From: an uncultured Clostridiaceae bacterium
GTDB taxonomy: Bacteria; Bacillota; Clostridia; TANB77; CAG-465
Direction of reading: 5' to 3'
Length of the DNA stretch: 60,967 nucleotides
Assembly (NCBI GenBank): GCA_947381905.1
Contig: CANCXL010000010.1
Coordinates: 1-60,967 of the forward strand
This document shows, one piece after another, positions 43,726 to 54,448 of this stretch. A model generated the notes under the pieces. It was not told the origin of the DNA and did no database searches. It worked only from the letters and a program-made list of their open reading frames with translations. Each line of letters opens with the position of its first letter. Position 1 is the first letter of the stretch. The position numbers and the translations under genes are program-made.

Positions 43726-45207
43726 TTACTCACCTCTACCTTTCTTTGATGCATTTTTCTTCTCTAATTTAGTGTTCCTATCTATAACATATTTTGCCTC
43801 ATTTTTCAATACTCTATATCTTGGTAACTGTTCATATGCAATAGAATTACTTTTAGAACCAAATCCAACATCAACAGCACTATTTCCTGAAAAGGCTAAA
43901 CTCTTTTCAGATAAAGTTTTACCTTCTCTTAATTCTATTCCATTTTTTAGAGTAAAATTATTCATCTCTTCCCTTGGAAGATGAAATGTTGAAGATGATG
44001 ATAATAGAGCCATCGCATCACGTTCTGTTTTAGCCATCCTTGAGCCTTTTTCAACATACTCATCAGTAATTTCTTCAAATGCTGTATACATTTTAGATCT
44101 ATCATTACTTCCGTTTGTTCTTTTTAGTATTTCATCTGCTTTCTCAAATTTTAAGCTTTCTTTCCATCCTCTATTCATATAAATACAATCATTATGTGCA
44201 ATAGTATTTGCAAACTCTGCTCCATTACCTATTACAATACGCATTGTATCTCTATTTTTATTATCTTTTACATAATAGTCATTTACAAAATATGCATCAA
44301 GAACACTATCTCCATCTAATTCTTTAATTTGAAGAAGTACATCTTTAGTAAAATTCTCTTTTAATTTAAAAAATTGTTCTTTAGTACGTTGATCTCTTAT
44401 ACATAATATAAAACTTCTCATTGCAACTTTATCTGCATTTTGATTTACAAATCCGTTCTTCTCCATTAAATTTCTTAAATTAATAATATTTTGATCTGTT
44501 GATGATGATACATCAAAATTTGGCTCTTTTAATTTATTATACGTACTAGCAAATTCAAATTTATACCTATCATCTTCTATATAATCATAAAAAGATTTTC
44601 TAAGTCTTGACAAAAATCTTTTTTTAGACTCTTCTGCTTTTTCCTTATCTCTTTCTGATATTTCGTTTTTATTTATTATTGGAATATTTACACCTAAATC
44701 TGTTGCATATTTTAGAGAGTTATCTTCAATATTATGTGCTACAGTGTTTGACCATAGTGCAAGTTTTTGCGTTTGTACCTCTGGATATTCTTCTTGCCTA
44801 TTTAACTCACATCTTACAATATTATCTTCTTTTCCAAACTCACTAGATTTTAGTGCGTTATATATTGTCTCATCAATGTCATCTATCTCTTCTTGCTTTC
44901 TTTTATTTCCATCAAATCCATCATAGTCTAACATTCTTTGTCTATTTCTATTCTTACTCATTTCTTTAAATTTATTATTAGTTTGTGTAATTACAATGCT
45001 TTCTAAAGATGTTCCTATAATTATATCCTTATAATATTGTAAAATTTCTTCACTAATGCTATCAAGTTTTTCTCTTCTTTGAGCCTCATCTGTAATAGAT
45101 AAATACTTTGTTTGGGCGTTTAATATCCTCTGTAATTTTTTTATATTTTCTGACTTGTACAATACATTTGAAAAAGGTACTGAGCCATCTGGATTTTTCT
45201 TTGCCAT
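43726..45207 (-). CDS. Large protein of unknown function, coupled to the acidic 113-residue protein
   Basis: A 493-residue, highly charged soluble protein without signal peptide or membrane helix. It has long helical stretches (residues 20-120 and 185-290) and a central region with RIVIGNGAEFANTIAHNDCIYMNRGWKE-like sequence whose shorter elements IGNGAEFANT and HNDCIYMNR stand out as possible conserved cores. No enzyme or phage family is recognised. The GAGGTGA SD is clear. It lies downstream of phosphoketolase-region spacing only 22 nt from xfp, so it may be read from the same transcript. Confidence 0.7.
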   Translation of the reverse strand: MAKKNPDGSVPFSNVLYKSENIKKLQRILNAQTKYLSITDEAQRREKLDSISEEILQYYKDIIIGTSLESIVITQTNNKFKEMSKNRNRQRMLDYDGFDGNKRKQEEIDDIDETIYNALKSSEFGKEDNIVRCELNRQEEYPEVQTQKLALWSNTVAHNIEDNSLKYATDLGVNIPIINKNEISERDKEKAEESKKRFLSRLRKSFYDYIEDDRYKFEFASTYNKLKEPNFDVSSSTDQNIINLRNLMEKNGFVNQNADKVAMRSFILCIRDQRTKEQFFKLKENFTKDVLLQIKELDGDSVLDAYFVNDYYVKDNKNRDTMRIVIGNGAEFANTIAHNDCIYMNRGWKESLKFEKADEILKRTNGSNDRSKMYTAFEEITDEYVEKGSRMAKTERDAMALLSSSSTFHLPREEMNNFTLKNGIELREGKTLSEKSLAFSGNSAVDVGFGSKSNSIAYEQLPRYRVLKNEAKYVIDRNTKLEKKNASKKGRGE

Positions 45208-45229
45208 ATAATCACCTCGAATTTATAAT

Positions 45230-47608
45230 TTATTTAAATGATTCCTCATATGTCCAATTTCTTACTTCGTCCATATCTTGACCATATTCATGTATATATT
45301 CTTTATGTTCAATAAGCTTACTTTCACACCATTTTTTTAGTTCTTCATTTTTGCCATTATAATCTGGTAGATATTTTAAAGCATCTATTACAAGATTGAA
45401 TCTATCTAGTTTATTTTGAACACGCATGTCAAATGGAGTTGTTATTGTTCCTTCTTCTAAGTAACCATGAACATGTATATTTTGATTATTTCTATTATAT
45501 GTTAATTGATGTATTAATGTAGGATATCCATGAAAAGCAAATATCATTGGTTTATCTTTTGTAAATAACTTATCATATTCTTCATGAGTTAATCCATGAG
45601 GATGAGTTTCATTAGATTGTAATTTCATTAAATCAACTACGTTTACAACTTTTACTTTAATACCTTTTAAATTGTTTTTTAGTATTGAAACGGCAGCTAT
45701 TGTTTCAAGGGTTGGAGTATCTCCACAACATGCCATAACTATATCTGGTTCTTCATTATTATTTGTACTTGCAAAGTCCCAAACACCAATTCCAGCTGTA
45801 CAGTGCTTAACTGCTTGCTCCATTGTTAACCATTGTGGTCTTGGATGCTTTGATGCAACTATAACATTGATATAATTTTTAGTTTTTATACAATGATCAA
45901 AACAAGAAATTAAACAGTTTGCATCTGGTGGTAAATACATTCTTACTGTATCTGCTTTCTTAGTTACTAAATGATTTAAAAAGCCAGGGTCTTGATGTGT
46001 ATATCCATTATGATCTTGTTGCCAAATGTGCGAACTTAATACATAATTTAGTGAGGCTATCTCTTTTCTCCATGGAAGCTCCTTTGTCACTTTTAGCCAT
46101 TTGGCATGTTGTGATGCCATAGAATCAACAATACGTACAAAAGCTTCGTAGCTATGTATAAAGCCATGTCTTCCAGTTAAAAGATATCCCTCAAGCCATC
46201 CTTCACACATATGCTCAGAAAGCATTGAATCCATAACTCTTCCGTCCCCCGCTAAAAATTCATCATTTTCTAGAGTTGTTGTATTCCATTGTCTATTAGT
46301 CTCTTCAAATACATGATTTAATCTATTAGATAGTGCCTCATCTGGTCCAAATATTCTAAAGTTTCTATTATCTTTATTTTCTTTTATAACGTCTCTTATA
46401 TATTTACCAAGTTCCATCATATCTTGTGCTTCTGTTTTTCCTGGAACCTCTACTTTAACTCCATATTTAGTAAAATCTGGAACTATAATATCTTTTAATA
46501 GTACTCCTCCATTTGCAATAGGATTTGCACTCATTCTTCTGTTTCCAGTAGGTGCCATTGCTTTTAACTCTGGTATAAGTTTTCCATCTTCAGTAAATAA
46601 TTCTTCTGGATGATAGCTTTTTAACCATTCCTCTAACATTTTTAAATTTTTAGTATTATCTCTTGATATTGTAATTGGAACTTGATGTGCTCTAAAAGTT
46701 CCTTCTAACTCTTTACCTTCTACAACTTTTGGACCTGTCCATCCTTTAGGTGTTCTTAATACAATCATTGGATAAAAAGGTCTTTGTTTAAGTTCATCAT
46801 TTTGTGCTTTCTCTTTTATTTCACGAATATCTTCTATTACATTTTCTAAAACATTCGCCATCTCTTTATGCATTTGCATTGGATCTGACCCTTCTACAAA
46901 ATATGGTTTCCATCCACATCCAACAAAAAAGCTTTGAAGCTCCTTTTGAGATATTCTAGATAATATTGTTGGATTTGCTATTTTATATCCATTTAAATGT
47001 AGTATTGGAAGTACTATTCCATCTGTTTTAGGATTAATAAACTTATTAGACTGCCAAGATGTAGCAAGAGGCCCTGTTTCAGCTTCTCCATCTCCTACAA
47101 CACATGCAACAATCAAGTTAGGATTATCTAGTACTGCCCCAAAAGAGTGGGAAAGACTATACCCAAGTTCTCCTCCTTCATTAATTGAACCAGGTGTTTC
47201 TGGCGCAACATGTGATGATATTCCACCTGGAAAACTAAATTGTTTAAACAACTTCTTTAGCCCTTCTTTATCTTGTGTAATATTTGGATATACCTCACTA
47301 TATGTCCCTTCCATATACACATTGGATACAATAGCATTTCCTCCATGTCCAGGACCTGATACATATATCATATTTAAATCATACTTTTTTATTATTCTAT
47401 TTAAATGTGCATATATAAAGTTTTGACCAGGAACTGTTCCCCAATGTCCTACTATATTTCTTTTTACATGTTCAATCTTTAAAGGTTCTTGTAGTAATGG
47501 ATTATCTAGTAAATATAATTGACATGCAGATAGATAATTTGCCGCTCTGAAATATTTATCTATCATTTCTACTTCTTCTTTTGTAATATTCATATTCTTT
47601 TTTTCCAT
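45230..47608 (-). CDS. xfp: Phosphoketolase (xylulose-5-phosphate/fructose-6-phosphate)
   Basis: A 792-residue thiamine-diphosphate enzyme that splits xylulose-5-phosphate or fructose-6-phosphate with phosphate into acetyl phosphate and a sugar phosphate, feeding acetate/ATP formation. N-terminal [18 protein letters not shown], the TPP motif [15 protein letters not shown] near residue 180 and C-terminal [12 protein letters not shown] are family hallmarks; length is normal. The frame opens at a TTG two codons upstream, but GGAGG at 7 nt favours the ATG at 47608. No ackA or pentose genes lie next to it. Confidence 0.96.
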   Translation of the reverse strand: MEKKNMNITKEEVEMIDKYFRAANYLSACQLYLLDNPLLQEPLKIEHVKRNIVGHWGTVPGQNFIYAHLNRIIKKYDLNMIYVSGPGHGGNAIVSNVYMEGTYSEVYPNITQDKEGLKKLFKQFSFPGGISSHVAPETPGSINEGGELGYSLSHSFGAVLDNPNLIVACVVGDGEAETGPLATSWQSNKFINPKTDGIVLPILHLNGYKIANPTILSRISQKELQSFFVGCGWKPYFVEGSDPMQMHKEMANVLENVIEDIREIKEKAQNDELKQRPFYPMIVLRTPKGWTGPKVVEGKELEGTFRAHQVPITISRDNTKNLKMLEEWLKSYHPEELFTEDGKLIPELKAMAPTGNRRMSANPIANGGVLLKDIIVPDFTKYGVKVEVPGKTEAQDMMELGKYIRDVIKENKDNRNFRIFGPDEALSNRLNHVFEETNRQWNTTTLENDEFLAGDGRVMDSMLSEHMCEGWLEGYLLTGRHGFIHSYEAFVRIVDSMASQHAKWLKVTKELPWRKEIASLNYVLSSHIWQQDHNGYTHQDPGFLNHLVTKKADTVRMYLPPDANCLISCFDHCIKTKNYINVIVASKHPRPQWLTMEQAVKHCTAGIGVWDFASTNNNEEPDIVMACCGDTPTLETIAAVSILKNNLKGIKVKVVNVVDLMKLQSNETHPHGLTHEEYDKLFTKDKPMIFAFHGYPTLIHQLTYNRNNQNIHVHGYLEEGTITTPFDMRVQNKLDRFNLVIDALKYLPDYNGKNEELKKWCESKLIEHKEYIHEYGQDMDEVRNWTYEESFK

Positions 47609-47688
47609 ATTCAATCCTCCGTTATATACAATTATATATTATTAAAAAGATATTATCAAGAATAAAATAATAGTCATTTTGTAGAAAA

Positions 47689-47716
47689 AAACATACAAGA
47701 ATGTTCCTGTATGTTT
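47689..47716 (-). terminator. Terminator after the polysaccharide deacetylase gene
   Basis: Stem AAACATACA and complement with a partly paired loop, followed by seven T on the minus strand. Confidence 0.75.
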
Positions 47717-49297
47717 CTAGTTATTTATCCTATGATGTACTAAAGGCGTATCCTCTGTTATATTTGAGAATTTATAACCATGACTTAAGCCATAATCTAT
47801 AATATTTTCTAGTGCATTTAAAGTCCACACTTTATCTGTTGCATCATGCATTAAAACAACATTTATTCTTTCTTTACTTAAGTAGTTTACAACATTATTA
47901 TACACTGCTGTTGATGTATATGCCCCTCCTGCATCTTCTGAGGACACATTCCAATCATAATATCTATACCCTTCATTATTTACTCTTTTAGTAAGATTTG
48001 TCATTATCCCTTGACAGTATTTTTTACTTACTGTATTTGAACTACCACCTGGAAAACGCATAAGTTTTGTATTAACGCCAGTCGTATTTTTTATTTTATT
48101 TTTTAATGTTTCTATGTTTTCCATAAACACATCTTCTGATACATAAATTTTAGAATAATCATGTGAATATCCATGTATTCCTATAGAATGTCCCTCAGAT
48201 ACAATTCGTTTTACTAGATACTCTGTATTATCATTATAATTTACAATAAAAAATGTAGCTTTCACACCTTTTCTTTTTAATATGTCTAATATTTTAGGTG
48301 TAATATTTGCACTTGGTCCATCGTCAAAAGTAAGAAAAATCACTCCTTTTGAATCAACAACATTTATAATTCTTGTAATTTGTGTGCTATTTCCAGAACT
48401 ATCTGAAACTGTATATTTTATTACATATTCACCAACAATATTTGTATCTACAATTCCATCTATTTTTATTTTTTCTGTTAAATCTCCATCTTTTTCATCT
48501 TTTGCTATAGCACCTAATTCTTCGTATTTTCCATGCAAATCTATCGTAACATTTGCATCACCATTTAAAACCAAATCTGGCTTTACATCATCAATAATCT
48601 CTAATTCTACACTTTCTTGTGCTATATTTCCACTGCTATCTTGAACATAATATGATACAACAACTATTTTTTCATTCTTTTGTTTTATACTTACTTTAGC
48701 TTTAGATTCTATATCTTTATCATAATTATCTGTAATAGTATATCCCTCTACAGTCAAATCTTTAGTATAAGACACCTTATCTCCATTTTTATAATCTAAA
48801 GCTATAATAGGAGCCTCTGTATCTGTTACAATTACTTTTATCCTTTTTGTGATTTTTCTATTTTTGCCATAAGGAACATCTATATTAAAATAGTATTCTC
48901 CTATAATATTAGTATCAATTTGTGATATTCCAATAACACTATTAAAAATGTTTTTGTTATGATACATTATTTTTAAGTTAGAATCATCTATTTGACTTCC
49001 AACATTAATTTTTATATCACCACTTATTTGAGGCTTCTCAAAAGCATATTGTAAAGCAATAATTAAAATTCCTACTAAAAGGATAATAATTGGTAATGGT
49101 CTAAATCCTTTCTGTTTCTCCACTTCGATTAAAGCAGCACCCGTTCTTCCTAGCACATTACTATTTTTTTTAGGAATTTTTTTCGATATTTTTTTCTTGT
49201 TACATATAATGCCTATTAATATTACTACAGCTAATAATATAATTATTTCTACTATATATACTTTTGACATACCACTTAAAAAAATATATTTACCCAT
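47717..49297 (-). CDS. Membrane-anchored polysaccharide deacetylase with Ig-like repeats
   Basis: A 526-residue surface enzyme. Two membrane helices near residues 12-33 and 68-86 are followed by about three Ig-like modules of the DUF5011/HYR kind (repeating PVIALD..., VEGYTITDNYDKD, YTVSDSSGNST) and a NodB domain from about 325. NodB motifs are TFDDGPS, the metal pair in IGIHGYSHDYS, MRFPGGSSN, DWNVSSEDAGG and VLMHDA. It probably removes acetyl groups from peptidoglycan or another wall glycan. GGAG precedes the ATG. Confidence 0.88.
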   Translation of the reverse strand: MGKYIFLSGMSKVYIVEIIILLAVVILIGIICNKKKISKKIPKKNSNVLGRTGAALIEVEKQKGFRPLPIIILLVGILIIALQYAFEKPQISGDIKINVGSQIDDSNLKIMYHNKNIFNSVIGISQIDTNIIGEYYFNIDVPYGKNRKITKRIKVIVTDTEAPIIALDYKNGDKVSYTKDLTVEGYTITDNYDKDIESKAKVSIKQKNEKIVVVSYYVQDSSGNIAQESVELEIIDDVKPDLVLNGDANVTIDLHGKYEELGAIAKDEKDGDLTEKIKIDGIVDTNIVGEYVIKYTVSDSSGNSTQITRIINVVDSKGVIFLTFDDGPSANITPKILDILKRKGVKATFFIVNYNDNTEYLVKRIVSEGHSIGIHGYSHDYSKIYVSEDVFMENIETLKNKIKNTTGVNTKLMRFPGGSSNTVSKKYCQGIMTNLTKRVNNEGYRYYDWNVSSEDAGGAYTSTAVYNNVVNYLSKERINVVLMHDATDKVWTLNALENIIDYGLSHGYKFSNITEDTPLVHHRINN

Positions 49298-49379
49298 AGC
49301 ATATCTCCATTATTATCTTCAACAGATTATATAAAAATATTATAATATATAGCAAAAAAAGTCAAATAAAATGGAAAAA

Positions 49380-49413
49380 AGAGTAATTTAGATGTACTTA
49401 TCTAAATTACTCT
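49380..49413 (-). terminator. Terminator after the DUF975/PF06541 gene
   Basis: A 14-bp stem (AGAGTAATTTAGAT region) with a short loop is followed by TTTTTT on the minus strand; it overlaps the stop codon. Confidence 0.85.
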
Positions 49414-51185
49414 CTATTTGTTAAATCTTCAATTTGTATCTTTGCATAATCTGTTATTCCCTTTCCCGTATTAGGATTTTTAACAGAATACAAAAAGTCC
49501 ATTGAAAATACTAAAATAAGTAATATACAAATAGGAATTAAAATCTCCTTTTTTATTTTTCTTATCATATTATCTATTATTGGTGCTATCATATATACAA
49601 ATGCCATACCACCTATTACAAATACAAGCATTCCTTCTGCACATATTCTACCATTTAAATTAATGAAATATCCTGTATAATTCCACCACTGTGTTCCATT
49701 AAACACTTTTTCCAAAGCATAAGACGTAAAGTATTCTAATGTACCACAAGTAAGTAAAGTAAGCCAAAAATGTTTAACAGGCGATTTTCTAAATCTATAT
49801 AGTAACATTAAAATGAAAATACAGCCACATCCATATATAGGTGTCCATGGTCCATGAAGCATACCTCTATTTACAAATCTTCCATCAATTACTAGATGAA
49901 TAGCCACTTCCCATAGCCAACCAACAAATGATATTATAAAAAATAACATTACTACAGATTCCACGCTATACCATCTTAAATAGTTGTATCTTTCAAATCT
50001 TCTTGCTTTTTCAGTAGGCTTAATTGGAAATAGTCTTATCGGATATTCTTTTCCTTCTATTATAGATTTATATACTTTCTTCTTTTGCTTTACTAACTGA
50101 CTAGATTCATAACTTTTATTATATTCATTTGAAAACGTAGTAACACCAAATATTTTTGCAATAAATCCTCTTATTCCTTTTGGTTCTTCTACATTATTTT
50201 CTTCTTGTAATCTTATATCTTTAATTATATCTCCATACGATAAATTAATCGTTTCAACGCTTGCAACTTCATACAAATATTTATCATTTAACAAATCTAC
50301 GTTATGTAGCTTTTCATTTTTAGCTATTCGTCTAATTTCTGCATAAAACTCAGTAAATGTAGCTACTTTATATACATTAGAAATAAATATTTCTGTTATT
50401 CCTAATGTTAGAAATCCTAATAGATTCCACCAGAAAAACGATAATTCTAATACAAAGCATTTAAACTTGTAACCTCTCATCATTGTTCTTGAAAGCTTTA
50501 TAGCAACTTTAGCATCAATATCTGGATTTTCAGCTATTATATATGGAACTAAATAATATGAATATCGCTTAATTATTCCTCCAATTATTGTTAATGACCA
50601 AAGTAACTTATATATTGTAAGTAAAAACATTGAAAATGCTACTTTATTCCATTTTTTTATCTTAATAAAAAAACCAAATCTATGAAAAGATAATCTTTCA
50701 TAAGTTCTTCCTTCAAGAAAAAATCTTCTTAAAATTACTTTATATACATTTTCAACAAAATACCATACTGAGAAAAATAACAATAGGCTTAAAACAATTA
50801 AAATTGAGATTCCTACATTTCTTGAATGACATATACTCTCAATGCCTTCTATAATTTTTATATGAATTCTCCCTGATTGGACTGAATTTATTATATCCGA
50901 AAAAATCCCATCTTGTCTTCCAAATATCTTATTTACATTTTTATTATATCCATCTATATATTCTTGTGGTATAATCTCTCCAATTTTATTTATAACATTG
51001 TTTACAGATAATATACTATCTTCTGGAAAGATATTCTCCCTTGCTCTAAAAATATAATTTGAACCTAAAAACTCACTACTTAAAAAACTACTTACTATAC
51101 AAATTAACACAAATAATGCATAATGCGTTTTTATATTCTTTTTTGCTAGTTTTTTAAGTTCCTTTCTTGTTTTCATGGAACTCAT
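49407..51185 (-). CDS. DUF975 and PF06541 fusion membrane protein
   Basis: A 592-residue polytopic protein. The N-terminal part begins with TRKELKKLAKKNIKTHYALF, a DUF975-type start, and has about five membrane helices with EGRTYERLSF and LSRTMMRGYKFKCFVLELSF. After a charged cytoplasmic linker (residues about 300-385) comes a PF06541 domain: FVGWLWEVAIH, GMLHGPWTPIYGCG, GTQWWNYTGYFINLNGRICAE. Function unknown. The frame extends upstream to 51236, but that codon lies in the -35 box of a clear promoter; AAAGGAG favours the ATG at 51185. Confidence 0.82.
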   Translation of the reverse strand: MSSMKTRKELKKLAKKNIKTHYALFVLICIVSSFLSSEFLGSNYIFRARENIFPEDSILSVNNVINKIGEIIPQEYIDGYNKNVNKIFGRQDGIFSDIINSVQSGRIHIKIIEGIESICHSRNVGISILIVLSLLLFFSVWYFVENVYKVILRRFFLEGRTYERLSFHRFGFFIKIKKWNKVAFSMFLLTIYKLLWSLTIIGGIIKRYSYYLVPYIIAENPDIDAKVAIKLSRTMMRGYKFKCFVLELSFFWWNLLGFLTLGITEIFISNVYKVATFTEFYAEIRRIAKNEKLHNVDLLNDKYLYEVASVETINLSYGDIIKDIRLQEENNVEEPKGIRGFIAKIFGVTTFSNEYNKSYESSQLVKQKKKVYKSIIEGKEYPIRLFPIKPTEKARRFERYNYLRWYSVESVVMLFFIISFVGWLWEVAIHLVIDGRFVNRGMLHGPWTPIYGCGCIFILMLLYRFRKSPVKHFWLTLLTCGTLEYFTSYALEKVFNGTQWWNYTGYFINLNGRICAEGMLVFVIGGMAFVYMIAPIIDNMIRKIKKEILIPICILLILVFSMDFLYSVKNPNTGKGITDYAKIQIEDLTNRE

Positions 51186-51207
51186 TTTCTCCTTTATTAA
51201 CATAAAT

Positions 51208-51236
51208 ATAATACCAGAATATGACTTAAATGTCAA
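51208..51236 (-). promoter_or_regulatory. Promoter of the DUF975/PF06541 gene
   Basis: TTGACA (51231-51236) and TATTAT (51208-51213) are exactly 17 nt apart on the minus strand, leaving a leader of about 15-20 nt. Confidence 0.85.
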
Positions 51237-51281
51237 TTTTTATAAAGGTTTCATACAATAAATCAGAAAAAAGTTTAAAAA

Positions 51282-51313
51282 AAGATAATGCTTTATAGTT
51301 ATAGCATTATCTT
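51282..51313 (-). terminator. Terminator after the NagZ-like gene
   Basis: An 11-bp stem (AAGATAATGCT and complement) with a 10-nt loop is followed by seven T on the minus strand. Confidence 0.85.
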
Positions 51314-51319
51314 CTGATT

Positions 51320-52585
51320 TTATTGTATTTGATTTATTATATCTATATGCTCTTGCGATCCAATACTATTTTTATCTAATACTTTTTCTTCATTAAGTTT
51401 ATTTTTATATTTTACAAGTAAAATCCTTTTTACTGATTCATCTATTCTTTCCTCTGTTATAGTACCTTCATTTACAAGGTTTTCAATAGTACTAACAGCT
51501 TTAATTGGATCTTGTGGCATAAGTATGATATCTACACCTGCGTCAATAGTCATTTTACAAATATCTTCTTGTGAATAGTTATCCGCTAATGCTTTCATTT
51601 CAACCGCATCAGTTATTACAACACCATTAAATCCAAGTTCTTCTCGCAATATTCCACCAACTATCTCTTTAGATAATGTGGCAGGTACATAATTTCCTGT
51701 AACTTTTGGTAAAGCAATATGGGCAACCATTATCATTTGAGCACCTTCTTCTATGGCAGCTTTAAATGGAAGTAATTCGTTTTGATATAGTTCTTCTTTT
51801 GTTTTATTAACTACTGGCAACTCTACATGTGAGTCTGCATCTGTATCTCCATGACCAGGAAAATGTTTATATACAGGTATTATTCCTGCTTCCTCCATTC
51901 CTCTAGAAAAAGGTATAGCCATATCTATTACAGTTTGTGAATCACTTCCAAAAGCCCTTTGCCCAATAACTTTATTGTTTGGATTTGAAAAAATATCTAG
52001 ACATGGAGCATAATCTGTATTTATTCCAAATGGTACAAGTTCAGATGCCATTACTTTTCCAACATTTTTAGCCAATTCTTTATTTTTAGTCTTTCCCAAA
52101 GTATACATGCTCGGAATTACTAATGCGTTTGCATCAGATAAATTCTTTATTCTTTGAACCCTTCCACCTTCTTGATCAATACTTATCATCATTGGAATAT
52201 CTGCTGTAGCTTTAATCTTTTTTACATATTCACTTACATGTTCATATGTACTTATATTCTCACCAAATAAGATAAATCCACCTGGTTTTACAGTTTTTAA
52301 TATATTATCTAAATCATCATTATACTCTAGAGTTCTATATGAAACAACAATCATTTGGCCTATTTTATCTCTTAAACTCATATTCTCTATTTGTTTATCT
52401 ATCTTTTCTTCTAAAGTAGGTTCCTTTGGAATTTCCCCTTTTTGTATTGGTTCATTTTCTGTTTTTTCTATAATTTCATTATCGTTATCTTTATTTCGAT
52501 TTTTAATCATCCACGCACCAATTAAGACAAGTACAATAATAACTATACAAATAGCTATCCAAATTAGATTGTTTTTACGTTTCAT
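51320..52585 (-). CDS. GH3 beta-N-acetylhexosaminidase (NagZ-like), membrane-anchored
   Basis: A 421-residue family 3 glycoside hydrolase. An N-terminal helix (about residues 6-26) anchors or exports it. The catalytic barrel shows SIDQEGGRVQRI near residue 140, the NagZ-type His/Asp loop KHFPGHGDTDADSH near 240 and VITDAVEMKAL with the nucleophile Asp near 325. It removes N-acetylglucosamine from peptidoglycan fragments, outside the cell in Firmicutes. There is no C-terminal domain beyond the barrel. GAGGTG precedes the ATG. Confidence 0.9.
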   Translation of the reverse strand: MKRKNNLIWIAICIVIIVLVLIGAWMIKNRNKDNDNEIIEKTENEPIQKGEIPKEPTLEEKIDKQIENMSLRDKIGQMIVVSYRTLEYNDDLDNILKTVKPGGFILFGENISTYEHVSEYVKKIKATADIPMMISIDQEGGRVQRIKNLSDANALVIPSMYTLGKTKNKELAKNVGKVMASELVPFGINTDYAPCLDIFSNPNNKVIGQRAFGSDSQTVIDMAIPFSRGMEEAGIIPVYKHFPGHGDTDADSHVELPVVNKTKEELYQNELLPFKAAIEEGAQMIMVAHIALPKVTGNYVPATLSKEIVGGILREELGFNGVVITDAVEMKALADNYSQEDICKMTIDAGVDIILMPQDPIKAVSTIENLVNEGTITEERIDESVKRILLVKYKNKLNEEKVLDKNSIGSQEHIDIINQIQ

Positions 52586-52614
52586 ATTTTCACCTCTAAA
52601 ATTAATAATAGTAT

Positions 52615-54396
52615 TTAGTTACCATTCTTTCCAGATTTTAATCTAACATACCCAAGTTCAAACCATTCATTGTATGCCAAATTTAATCTAAATACAACTT
52701 TAGGTTTAGGACCTGCCCTATTTTTATCTACTACACATGCATAGTATCTAACGTTTGGATCCTTAAACCTTTCTAAATCATAATATTTTGTATCCACCTC
52801 TTCTTCTGAATATTCATAATCTTCCAAATTTTCATTGTGAATTTGTTTTATTAGCATTAATGTATCTAATACTTCTTTTACTGTTCTACTTTCAGCTAGG
52901 TCATTAATAGTTAAATTAACTGGAAGTGTTGCGGTCTCCGTAAGTTGCAAAGAAGAACAAATAAATATACCTAAATTTTGAGCTAAATTTGATAAAATTG
53001 TTGCTGTCTTTTTTATCTCTTCTTTATTACCAATATTATCTGTATCAGTCTTTAATGTATCATAAAACATATATTCAACTTTATATCTATAATAATAATT
53101 TGTTATTACTTTTTTAAGTTCATCATTTGTATGATCTGTGATATTAATAAAATAAATAGAATTCTTAATTTCTTTATCTAACCAATCGGTAGCTGCTGTT
53201 ACTCTATTAAATTCACTTGATACTCTTGTAAGCCTATTTACAAATTGTTCATGAGTTTCTCCTTCTTCTTTTAATACAAAGCCCTCTTCGTCTACTCTAA
53301 CATCGTTAGGATTATCTGGTTTATATTTAAAATCTAGAAGTTCATTTTCTGTTTTTCTTATTTTTTGTCCATGTAAATTTTGAATATCTGAATTATTAAT
53401 TATTGTTGTTGCAAGACATAATTTTATCTTTTCTTCAGACATCTCATTAGAAATTACAACAACTTTCTTTTTATGTACAAATGCAATATATGCAGCAAGT
53501 ACAGTGGTAAACCTAGATTTACCAGAGTTAGATGGCATTGCAAAAGCCATAGTCTCTCCAAGTCTTACTCCTTTAAATACTTGAGATAAAACTCTAAATG
53601 GAATAGATAATCCATTTGTTAATGAATTATTTCCTTTAGTTAGAAAACTTGTTAATCCGTCGTTTAAAACTGAACTTTTAAATTTTGCAGTTGCTGTAAT
53701 TTGCTCTATGGCTGCCTCAACCTCATCTGCTGTCATTTGATCATATAATTCATATTTAGTTATTCCTGCCACTTGTTCTTTAATCTCTGCAATAGGTATT
53801 CCATTATATGCTTTTCTTAATATAAAAATCTTTCTAAGCTCTGTATATATCTTTTCAAAACTATATTTTTCTTTAAGTACGGCTTTTTTTAACTCATTTT
53901 TTAGCGCATACACATCCCCTGAATCTGTAGCAAAATTAAAATTTTCTTTTGCAATTGCAGGAGCATATGCTTCACCTTCTGTAAATAGTATACCCTTATA
54001 TATATTAATCATACGAGAATCTGCAAATAAACAAAGACTTGAAACAAAATAGTACATACTTATTGCTGCTGGATTATTTAATAATAATCCAATATATATA
54101 CACTCTAGATCTAATCTTTTTAATTCTTCTGGATATTGTTTTCCAGCTGAAGTATCAATAAGTTGATTTATTGTAAATCCACCATTTTCTTTAGCTGTAG
54201 AAACTTCTCTTGCACTTGTACTTGGTGCAACATAGCTTTTTTCACTCTCTTCGCCTTTCATTTTCTTTAATGCTTCTTTTAAATCTTCATCGTTCATAAG
54301 TTCATTTATTTTATCTTGTGTATTTTCTGATGAGCGACGAATTTTTCCATCTGAATCAAAACTAAAATTACCATATTTTCTTCCTATATCATCCAT
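52615..54396 (-). CDS. DnaB-like (SF4/RecA-fold) ATPase, divergent
   Basis: A 593-residue protein. The C-terminal half resembles the replicative helicase DnaB: Walker A MPSNSGKSRFTT near residue 285, VVISNEMSEEK (DnaB SLEMS counterpart) near 310, a Walker-B-like YMFYDTLK, then SSLQLTET, DLAESRTVKEVLDTLMLIKQ and DKNRAGPKPKV, matching DnaB motifs H4 and the arginine finger region. The N-terminal 250 residues are not a normal DnaB N domain, and about 80 charged residues are inserted after SNEMS. It may be a plasmid- or phage-derived helicase or a DnaB-like regulator. It has its own promoter. Confidence 0.7.
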   Translation of the reverse strand: MDDIGRKYGNFSFDSDGKIRRSSENTQDKINELMNDEDLKEALKKMKGEESEKSYVAPSTSAREVSTAKENGGFTINQLIDTSAGKQYPEELKRLDLECIYIGLLLNNPAAISMYYFVSSLCLFADSRMINIYKGILFTEGEAYAPAIAKENFNFATDSGDVYALKNELKKAVLKEKYSFEKIYTELRKIFILRKAYNGIPIAEIKEQVAGITKYELYDQMTADEVEAAIEQITATAKFKSSVLNDGLTSFLTKGNNSLTNGLSIPFRVLSQVFKGVRLGETMAFAMPSNSGKSRFTTVLAAYIAFVHKKKVVVISNEMSEEKIKLCLATTIINNSDIQNLHGQKIRKTENELLDFKYKPDNPNDVRVDEEGFVLKEEGETHEQFVNRLTRVSSEFNRVTAATDWLDKEIKNSIYFINITDHTNDELKKVITNYYYRYKVEYMFYDTLKTDTDNIGNKEEIKKTATILSNLAQNLGIFICSSLQLTETATLPVNLTINDLAESRTVKEVLDTLMLIKQIHNENLEDYEYSEEEVDTKYYDLERFKDPNVRYYACVVDKNRAGPKPKVVFRLNLAYNEWFELGYVRLKSGKNGN

Positions 54397-54419
54397 ATTC
54401 TCAACTCTCCTTTACTAAA

Positions 54420-54448
54420 ATTTTATTTCATTTTATAAAAAAAGTAAA
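54420..54448 (-). promoter_or_regulatory. Promoter of the DnaB-like gene
   Basis: TTTACT (54443-54448) and TAAAAT (54420-54425) are 17 nt apart on the minus strand; AAAGGAG follows about 10 nt later. Confidence 0.6.
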
